Source of the DNA: Bufo bufo
Taxonomy: Eukaryota; Chordata; Amphibia; Anura; Bufonidae
Reading direction: 5' to 3'
DNA: 64,000 bases
NCBI RefSeq assembly: GCF_905171765.1
Contig: NC_053392.1
Location: 408,374,565-408,438,564 of the forward strand
Below the pieces are notes generated by a model. It saw nothing but the letters and a program-made list of their open reading frames with translations. It was not told the DNA's origin and made no database searches. The translations under genes and the position numbers were made by a program. Positions 56,091 through 64,000 of this stretch are shown in pieces (the stretch's first letter is position 1; each line of letters starts with the position of its first letter).

Positions 56091-56568
56091 GGGCTCGTTC
56101 ACACGAACGTTTATTGCGTTCCATATATGGTCCATTTATTGCATTCCATATACGGAACCATTCATTTCTTTAGGTTCACAAAAAAAAACGAATGTATTCC
56201 GTGAGCATTCCATTCCTGTATGTCCGCATTTCCGTTCCGCTACATTTTGAGTCTTGTCCTATTATTGTCCGCAAATCACGTTCCGTGGCTCCATTCAAGT
56301 CAATGGGTCCGCAAAAAAAATGGAACACATACGGAAATGCATCCGTATGTCTTCCTTATCCGTTCCGTTTTTGCGGAACCATCTATTGAAAATTTTATGC
56401 CCAGCACAACTTTTTCTATGTAATTACTGTATACTGTGTATGACATACGGAAAAACGGAACGAAAAAACAGAAATGGACGCACAACGAAAAAAAAAAACA
56501 GAACAGCGGATCCGTGAAAAACGGTCCGCAAAACACTGAAAAATCCATACGGTCGTGTGAACAAGCCC
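56091..56568. mobile_element. Harbinger-like MITE
   Basis: GGGCTCGTTCACACGAACG and CGGTCGTGTGAACAAGCCC ends; TTA and GTA flanks. It begins five bases after the ACTCC duplication of the Gmr1-like element. Confidence 0.75.
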
Positions 56569-57152
56569 GTAGGAGTAGGCCCAAGATAAAATCAGGTCAG
56601 TGGCACAGTGGACCCACATCCACTTCTGTAACATTATCTACCTAGTCCCTGTCCCCCACCACCATGATCCCTGCATCAGTCAGAGAGCATATCTAGAAAA
56701 CTCTTCCATATAAGTCAATAAACCTCTCATATCTATTGTGCCTACAGTTCATGTGGGTGCTGTTAACAGCAGCACAGGTAAGATAACCTGTATACTCATG
56801 TACAGAAATGTAAAATAAAAAAAGCTGAAAAAACCAGATTGAAAAAAGGACCATGCTTTACTATCTGGTATTAATTAGACAAAAAAATAATAATTTTACA
56901 CATTCCCTTGAAGAAATTATACAAAGATGTGACAATAACGAATGCATAACTAAAACGGGATGGATCCTTTATGCTGGCCATAGACTTCTATTATGACGGA
57001 ATGAATAACGGAATGCCTCTAAAGGCATTCCGTTATGCATTCGTCATAGAATTGCGTTATGGTCCGTGGTAATGAAATCCATAACGCAATTCTGCTTTTA
57101 CCACCAAACGAAGCGTGAACGAATTTCAAAATATGAAATTCGCTCATCTCTA
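56569..57152. other. Unassigned, ending in a hAT MITE end
   Basis: The terminus GAAATTCGCTCATCTCTA at 57135-57152 matches the hAT MITE at 34591-35140. A short dyad (GAATAACGGAATGCC / GGCATTCCGTTATGC) lies near 57015. The left end is not found. Confidence 0.5.
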
Positions 57153-57282
57153 GTTATAACAGTGAAAAAATAGACATTAATAAACTGTCAGTTTTTCATG
57201 GCCATTTTGCATCAGTGTGTGCATCCATTATCTGTCCATCTTTTCGTTTTTAAACTTCCCTTTTGAATCCGTTTTGCAAAAA

Positions 57283-57290
57283 TGGATTTA

Positions 57291-57322
<32 letters not shown>

Positions 57323-57342
57323 ATTTATTTATTTTTTATTCA
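57283..57342. repeat. (ATT)n microsatellite
   Basis: An uninterrupted run of ATT triplets followed by T/A-rich sequence. Confidence 0.85.
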
Positions 57343-57596
57343 ACCCCTGCAGCACACTCAGAATTTATTATATCCTTCCCCCAAATTGCCCTCAGTATAT
57401 ATAATGCCCCTCTGTAATGCACTAGTATAAATAATAAGTTGCCCCTAGTATCTATAATGGTCACCTGTAGTGTCTCCCGGGGTCTATAATGTCCCACATA
57501 GTGCCCCCTGTGTATAAAATGCCCCCATAGTGTCTCCTTTATATAGAATGCCTCCCTGTTTATAAAATGACTACCGTATGTGTGTGTGTATATATA

Positions 57597-57829
57597 CAGT
57601 ACAGACCAAAAGTTTGGACACACCTTCTCATTCAAAGAGGTTTCTTTATTTTCATGACTATGAAGGCATCAAAACTATGAATTAACACATGTGGAATTAT
57701 ATACATAACAAACAAGTGTGAAACAACTGAAAATATGTCATATTCTAGGTTCTTCAAAGTAGCCACCTTTTGCTTTGATTACTGCTTTGCACACTCTTGG
57801 CATTCTCTTGATGAGCTTCAAGAGGTAGT
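57597..57829 (-). pseudogene. Tc1-like element, one end with transposase C-terminus
   Basis: The end CAGTACAGACCAAAAGTTTG follows TA at 57595-57596. The reverse strand at 57829-57755 encodes DYLLKLIKRMPRVCKAVIKA and KGGYFEEPRI, the C-terminus of a Tc1-type transposase, ending in a stop. Sequence of another repeat starts at 57830, so the rest was lost. Confidence 0.8.
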
Positions 57830-58460
57830 CCCCTTCCCCATATGTCTACTACATGTTTGGATTATTTTGGGAATGCCATTTTATTTTTTGGGGACATTAA
57901 AAGGATTAGAAGTTTAGAAGCAAATCTTGAAATTTTTCTGAAAATTTCCAAAACCCACTTTTTAAGGACCAAATTACCCCATTTTAGAAACTACACCCCT
58001 CAAGGTATTCAAAACTGAATATTTAACCCTCTAGATAGTCCACAAGAATTAATGAAAAATGGAGATGAAATTTCTGAATTTCCCTTTTTTGGCAGATTTT
58101 CTATTTTAAGCAATTTTTTTTGCCACTAACAAAGCAAGGGTTAACAGCCAAAAAACTCTATATTTATTGCCCTGATTCTGCAGTTTACAGAAACGCCCTA
58201 TATGTGGTCGTAAACTGCTGTACTGGCACACGGTATTGCACAGAAGGAAAGGAGATTTCACTGGGATAATTTTCAGCTGCCATGTCACATTTGAAGACCC
58301 CCCTGACGCACCCCTACAATAGAAACTCCAAAAAGTGACCCCATTTTAGAAACTACACCCCTCAAGGTATATAAAACAGATTTTACAAACTTTGTTAACC
58401 CTTTAGGTGTTCCACAAGAATTAATGGAAAATAGAGATGAAATTTCACAATTTTTCTCTT
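57830..58460 (-). mobile_element. Inverted fragment of the TTAA 3-kb family
   Basis: It reads as the reverse complement of roughly 60140-61140 (for example CCCATATGTCTACTACATG and AAGCAAATCTTGAAATTTTT). Together with copy 2 it makes a large inverted repeat with about 2 kb between the arms. Confidence 0.65.
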
Positions 58461-58503
58461 TTTTGGCAGATTTTCAATTTCAAGGACACGGCCATATTTC
58501 ACC

Positions 58504-61446
58504 TTAACCTCTTCAGGACACATGACGTACCGGTACGTTATGTGGTGTTTCGATCACTGCCGCCCGGCCGGCGGTGATCGGAACAAGGTGCCTGCTCAAA
58601 TCATTGAGCAGGCACCTCGGATAAATGCGCGGGCAGGAGGTGCAGGGGGAGGTTACAGGTGGTGCGGGAGGCGGGCGGGATCGCGCCCGCCTCCTCTTGA
58701 ATAATCATTGGTGGCCAGTGGTTATACCAGAGTGTCAGCACATTGCTGACACTCTGGTATAAACGGCTGACATCTGTGATGCGATGTCAGCCATTTAACC
58801 CTTTCCATACCGCGGTCCGTACGGACCGCAGTATGGAAGAGCAGAGGTTAACAGTCGGGAGCCTTCTCCCTCTGCCATCGGGGGGCTGCTGTGCCTTTGC
58901 AGCCCCCAGACAGGATGGGGTCACAGAGGGAGGGAGCCCCCCTCCTTACCCTTCCCCGTCTGCGCAGTTGTGGCCACAACTGAGCAGACGGGGAAGGTTC
59001 CCAGGCATCCTGCTGTCCATGGTGCTGAACAGATCTGTGCTAAAGGCATAGATCAGTTCAGACAAAGTGTAAGTAAAATACAGTACAATACACTATATAG
59101 TGTACTGTACTGTATTATACAGACATCATACCCACTGGATCTTCAAGAACCAAGTGGGTCTGGGTCAAAAAAAAGTAAAAGAAAAGTGAAAAAAAAGTAA
59201 AAATCAAAAAACACATTTATCACTGATTAAAAATGAAAAAAATAAAATTCCCTACACATGTTTGATATCACCGCGTCCGTAACGACCTGATCTATAAAAC
59301 GGTCATGTTACTTTACCCGAATGGTGAACGCCATAAAAATAAAAAACTATGATGAAATTGAAATTTTGCCCACCTTACTTCCCAAAAAAGGTAATAAAAG
59401 TCGCATGTACGCCAAAATAGTACCAATCAAACCGTAATCTCATCCCGCAAAAATCATACCCTACCCAAGATAATCACCCAAAAACTGAAAAAACTATGGC
59501 TCTTAGACTATGGAAACACTAAAACATGATTTTTTTTTGTTTCAAAAATTAAATCATTGTGTAAAACTTACATAAATAAAAAAAAAAGTATACATATTAG
59601 GTATCGCCGCGTCCGTATCGACCAGCTCTATAAAAATATCACATGACCTAACCCCTCAGGTGACCACCGTAAAAAAAAAAACGGTGTAAAATATGCCATT
59701 TTTTTTGTCATCTTACGTCACAAAAAGTGTAATAGCAAGCGATCAAAAAGTCATATGCACCCCAAAATAGTGCCAATCAAACCGTCATCTCATCCCACAA
59801 AAAATGAGACCCTACTTAAGATAATCGCCCAAAAACTGAAAAAACTATGGATCTTAGACTATGGAGACACTAAAACATTTTTTTTGTTTCAAAAATGAAA
59901 TCATTGTGTAAAACTTGCATAAATAAAAAAAATTGTATACATATTAGGTATCGCCGCGTCCGTGACAACCTGCTCTATAAAATTACCACAACATCTAACC
60001 TGTCAGATGAATGTTGTAAATAATAAAAAAAAAACTGTGCCAAAAAAGCTATTTCTTGTTACCTTGCCGCACAAAAAGTGTAAGATAGAGCAACCAAAAA
60101 TCATATGTACCCTAAGCTAGTACCAACAAAACTGCCACCCTATCCCGTAGTTTCTGAAATGGGGTAAATTTTTTGGAGTTTCTACTCTAGGGGTGCATCA
60201 GGGGGGCTTCAAATGGGACATGGTGTAAAAAAAAACAGTCCCGCAAAATCTGCCTTCCAAAAACCGTATGGCATTCCTTTTCTTCTGCGCCCTGCCGTGT
60301 GTCCGTACAGCAGTTTACGACCACATATGGGGTGGTTCTGTAAACTACAGAATCAGGGCAATAAATAATGAGTTTTGTTTGGCTGTTAACCCTTGCTTTG
60401 TAACTGGAAAAAAAATATTAAAATGGAAAATCTGCCAAAAAAGTGAAACTTTGAAATTGTATCTCTATTTTCCATTAAATCTTGTGCAACACCTAAAGGG
60501 TTAACAAAGTTTGTAAAATCAGTTTTGAATACCTTGAGGGGTGTAGTTTATTAGATGGGGTCACTTTTATGGAGTTTCTACTCTAGGGGTGCATCAGGGG
60601 GGCTTCAAATGGGACATGGCGACAAAAAACCAGTCCAGCAAAATCTGGCTTCCAAAAACCATACGGCGCACCTTTCCCTCTACGCCCTACATATGGGGTG
60701 CTTCTGTAAATGGCAGTCAGGGCATGGCAGTCAGTCATGGAGTCAGGGCAATAAAGATACAGTCTTGTTTGGCTGTTAACCTTTTCTTTGTTAGTGGAAA
60801 AAATGGGTTAAAATGGAAAATTAGGCAAAAAAATAATTCTCAAATTTCATCCCCATTTGCCAATAACTCTTGTGCAACACCTAAAGGGTTAACAAAGTTT
60901 GTAAAATCAGTTTTGAATACCTTGAGGGGTGTAGTTTATAGAATGGGGTCATTTTTGGGCGGTTTCAATTATGTAAGTCTCGCAAAGTGACTTCAGACCT
61001 GTAGTGGTCCCTAAAAATTGGGTTTTTGTAAATTTCTGAAAAATTTCAAGATTTGCTTCTAAATTTCTAAGCCTTGTAACATCCCCAAAAAAATAAAATA
61101 TCATTCCCAAAATAATTCAAACATGAAGTAGACATATGGGGAATGTAAAGTCATCACAATTTTTGGGGGTATTACTATGTATTACAGAAGTAGAGAAACT
61201 GAAACTTTGAAATTTGCTAATTTTTCCAAATTTGTGGTAAATTAGGTATTTTTTTTATGCAAAAAATTTTATTTTTTTGACTTCATTTTACCAGTGTCAT
61301 GAAGTACAATATGTGACGAAAAAAACAATCTCAGAATGGCCTGGATAAGTCAAAGTGTTTTAAAGTTATCAGCACTTAAAGTGACACTGGTCAGATTTGC
61401 AAAAAATGGCCAAGACCTCAAGGTGAAATAGTCCTTAAGGGGTTAA
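58504..61446 (+). mobile_element. 3-kb TTAA-flanked repeat, copy 2
   Basis: Starts TTAACCTCTTCAGGAC, ends GTCCTTAAGGGGTTAA. Just inside the left end lies ATGACGTACCGGTACGTTAT (58522-58541), almost the same palindrome as at 3951-3970. Three internal units begin near 59262, 59592 and 59938, against five in copy 1. Uninterrupted, 2,943 bp, no transposase. Confidence 0.78.
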
Positions 61447-61451
61447 AGTCA

Positions 61452-61773
61452 ATTGGGGAAGGATCAGTTTTTTATTGTGTCAGATAGTGTCAGAGTTAAA
61501 CAGATCCGTCCCCATTGACTTGCATTGTGAGTCATGACGGATCCGTCTTGCTCCACATCCTTTGACGGGGGAAAAACGCAGCATGCTACGGTTTGCTCCC
61601 CAGTATGAGAATGCAACCAAATGGAATGCATTTTGGAGCATTCCGTTCTGTTCAGTTACGTTTTGTCCCCATTGACAATGAATGGGGACAAAACGGAAGT
61701 GTTTTTTTCCGATATTGAGACCCTATGACGGATCTTAATACCGGAAAATAGAAAGACTAGTGTGAAAGTAGCC
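61452..61773. mobile_element. Harbinger-like MITE, left end lost
   Basis: Right end AGACTAGTGTGAAAGTAGCC followed by TAA; interior AACGGA and GACGGATCCGT words as in 41784-42259. Confidence 0.6.
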
Positions 61774-61867
61774 TAAGACGGATGAAGGTGGTGTTCATAA
61801 TTGTATTTTTTTATATTCATGACTTTCACAGACATACTCCGCAGAAGAATTTCCTCTCCTACAACAG

Positions 61868-62335
61868 TTAAAGGGGTTGTCTGGGTTCATAGCTGAACCC
61901 GGACATACCCATAATTTCACCCAGGCAGCCCCCCTGATGTTAGCATCGGAGTATTTCATGCTTTTTTATTTACAATAACACACTGCCGGGCAGAGGCTTC
62001 TGCCCAGCAGTGTGTTCGGTGACGTCACCGGCTCTGATGGGCAGGCTTTAGCCCTGCCCTAGCCGTTTTACAGGCTAGGGCAGCGCTAAAGCCCACCCAT
62101 CAGTGCTGGTGATGTCACTGGGTTTACTGCTGGGCGGAAGCCTCCTCCTGGCAGCCCCATGGAGAGCCCGGTACGTCACCGGATCTCCAGAAAATGCCTT
62201 TTCCCTGCACGATTCAGCGCAGGGAAAAGGAGAGCATCGAAGCATGAACTTCTCTAATGGTCAAGTCAGGGGGGCTGCCTGGGCGAAAATGGGGGTATGT
62301 CCGGGTTCAGCTCTGAACCTGGACAACCCCTTTAA
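61868..62335. mobile_element. TTAA MITE in the 95-bp array
   Basis: TTAA at both edges; AAAGGGGTTGTCTGGGTTCA and its counterpart (GAACCTGGACAACCCCTTT) form the ends. Inner dyads GGGCAGGCTTTAGCCCTGCC add structure. The array continues cleanly on both sides. Confidence 0.85.
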
Positions 62336-62528
62336 GATGAATGAAGGGGGTGTTCCTAATATTATTATTTTTTTTTATTCATGACTTTCACAGACACACT
62401 CTACGGAAGAATTTCCTCTCCTACAACAGTTAAGACTGATGAAAGGGGTGTTGCTAATTTTTATTTTTTTTTATTCATGACTTTCACAGACACACTCCAC
62501 AGAAGAATTTCCTCTCCTACACAGTTAA

Positions 62529-62886
62529 GGCTTCTTTTACATGGCTGTAGTGCTCCCATGGCCGTATTGCAGGCTGCATACAGTCGTTACGCAATACACG
62601 GGTCACCAGCCTTCTGCATTCCACATCATGGATGCGGACCCATTCACGGAACAGAAGCACGGAACAGACCCCATGGAAGTACTACGGAGTGCTTCCGTCG
62701 TGTTCCGTTCCGTGCTTCCGTTGCACAAAAATATAGAACTTGTTCTATCTTTTTGCGGAATGGACAGATCGCGGACCCCATTCAAGTGAATGGGTCCTCG
62801 ATCCGCGTATGGTTGCCCCAAGGTCGATGCCCGTGCATTGCGGACCACACGGGCCCTGGACAGCACACGGCCGTGTGAAAGAGGCC
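62529..62886. mobile_element. Harbinger-like MITE in the 95-bp array
   Basis: Ends GGCTTCTTTTACATGGCTG and CGGCCGTGTGAAAGAGGCC; TAA at 62526-62528 and 62887-62889. Interior dyad around ATAGAACTTGTTCTATC near 62735. Confidence 0.8.
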
Positions 62887-63170
62887 TAAGGTGGATGAAG
62901 TTCCTAATTTTTATTTTTTATTTTTTTATTTATGACTTTCACAGAGACACTTCACAGAAGAATTTCCTCTCGTACAACAGTTAAGATGGATGAAGGGAGT
63001 GTTCCTTAATTTATTTTATTTTTTTATTCATGACTTTCGCAGACACACTCCACAGAAGAATTTGCTTTCCTACAACAGTTAAGACGGATGAAGGGAGTAT
63101 TCCTTAATTTAAAAAAAAAATCATGACTTTCACAGATAAGCTACACAGAATAAATTCCTCTCCTATTTGG

Positions 63171-63786
63171 ATGGATTCAAAATGGGTATTCTTATTAGTA
63201 TTCTTAATTTTTTGGTTGAGGGGGTGTGTGGGGGGCAGGGGTAGTAACTGTCGACCACCAAACATTGGGAAATGGCAAAGAGAATGCACAAACTGCGCTG
63301 GAGTACAAAAATTGCTAGGTGCGCCTGGTACACTTCTCTACTCTGCCAATATAAGACATAAAAATCTTGAGCCTTCTGACGGAGGTCATAGTGGAGGAGA
63401 AGGCGGACTTGGCGGTGCAGAGGAAGAAGGCGGACGTAAAGTTGCGGACGGAAGAGGCAGACGTGGTGGTGCAGGCAGAGGAGGTCACCAACCTAATTTA
63501 TTTTTTTATTTTTTATTTTTTTGGTTTGTGGAGGCCCCAAGACATTGGGAAATATCAAAGAGAATGCACAAACTGCGCTGGAGTACAACAATGGCTAGAT
63601 GCGCCCGGTATACTCTACCCTGTCCATGATCACCCCCTCGCCGTGCTAAACACATGCTCGGACAATACACTTGCCGCAGGGCAGGGCAGGCCAGCACTTC
63701 CAAGGCGTAAAGGGCAAGCTCAGACCATGTGCCCAATTTGGAGACCCAGAAGTTGCCATTGCCACAGAGGCCCCCTAGAAATGGAA
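63171..63786. pseudogene. Scrambled hAT transposase fragments
   Basis: On the + strand 63371-63500 encodes a Gly/Arg-rich segment like the start of the transposase at 17090. A 65-bp stretch (GGGAAATGGCAAAGAGAATG type) occurs twice, near 63268 and 63548. On the reverse strand 63736-63670 encodes WSELALYALEVLACPA, matching the hATC region at 20310. Opposite orientations show rearrangement. Confidence 0.6.
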
Positions 63787-63787
63787 G

Positions 63788-64000
63788 AATAAAGAACTAG
63801 CTGACTGCCTCAATGAATACTTCTGTTCAGTTTTTACAAAGGAAAATGAAGGAAAAGGACCTCAGTTAGGAAGGAAGACTAATTAATCTTTTGATGCATG
63901 TGTCTTTACGGAGGAAGAGGTTCTAAGTCAGCAGTCTAGAACTAATACAAATAAGTCACAGGGGCCTGATGGGATACACCCAAAGCTATTAAAAGAGCTT
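63788..64000 (+). pseudogene. LINE reverse transcriptase, N-terminal fragment
   Basis: The + frame from 63788 reads ELADCLNEYFCSVFTKENEG, a TAA, then EEEVLSQ and KSQGPDGIHPKLLKEL, the region just before and at the start of the RT domain in CR1/L2-type non-LTR retrotransposons. It runs off the window. Confidence 0.7.

Larger units (their letters stand above)
61775..63170. repeat. ~95-bp tandem array with two insertions
   Basis: Units GATGAAGGGGGTGTTCCTAA...TTCATGACTTTCACAGACAC...CAGAAGAATTTCCTCTCC recur about six times (from 61776, 62336, 62432, 62889, 62983 and 63081). Two MITEs interrupt it. It sits beside hAT transposase fragments and may be the internal array of a decayed hAT element like that at 15437. 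Confidence 0.85.

Overview
The window looks like intergenic DNA from a large vertebrate genome, most likely a frog or toad (anuran amphibian). The reasons are the dense mix of Tc1/mariner, hAT, Harbinger-like and TTAA-target DNA transposons, Ty3/gypsy LTR elements, and L2/CR1-type LINE tails. I see no host gene, rRNA, tRNA or CRISPR. Every long reading frame I can interpret belongs to a mobile element or to a tandem array that happens to lack stops.

Layout. 1-3435: satellite of 774-bp monomers built from alternating inverted halves, running into the 3' end of a TTAA-type element. 3985-11904: TTAA and Harbinger-like MITEs, a Tc1 element (7772-9333) and unassigned DNA. 11905-27419: a three-layer nest. 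A Tc1 element is split by a chromodomain-bearing Ty3/gypsy element (13055-26960, duplication CAAGG), whose reverse transcriptase is itself split by an 8.7-kb hAT transposon (15437-24169, duplication CTTTTGGG). 27437-31935 and 58504-61446: two roughly 3-kb copies of one TTAA-flanked family with internal tandem units; the first contains a MITE and a solo LTR that itself holds a MITE. 32273-35140: a solo LTR and three MITEs. 35296-41094: a Charlie-like hAT element invaded by an LTR element (35607-39957) that has no visible reverse transcriptase or integrase. 41784-51092: Harbinger-like MITEs, foldbacks, minisatellites and a non-autonomous hAT (45235-47254). 51441-56081: a reverse-strand Gmr1-like gypsy element with integrase before reverse transcriptase. 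56091-64000: more MITEs, a Tc1 end, a 95-bp array with two insertions, hAT fragments and a LINE reverse transcriptase fragment leaving the window.

Two points stand out. (1) The LTR element at 35607-39957 carries an open 640-codon frame whose residues ~460-570 read as the coiled-coil tail of a non-muscle/smooth-type myosin heavy chain, which suggests capture of host coding sequence by a retrotransposon. (2) Two distinct Ty3/gypsy lineages are present. One is a Tf1/sushi-like chromovirus with a visible self-priming signal. The other is a Gmr1-like element with Ty1/copia-like domain order and a SCAN-like capsid; it has lost most of its reverse transcriptase although its LTRs are about 99% identical.

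All assignments come from reading the sequence; no database search was possible.
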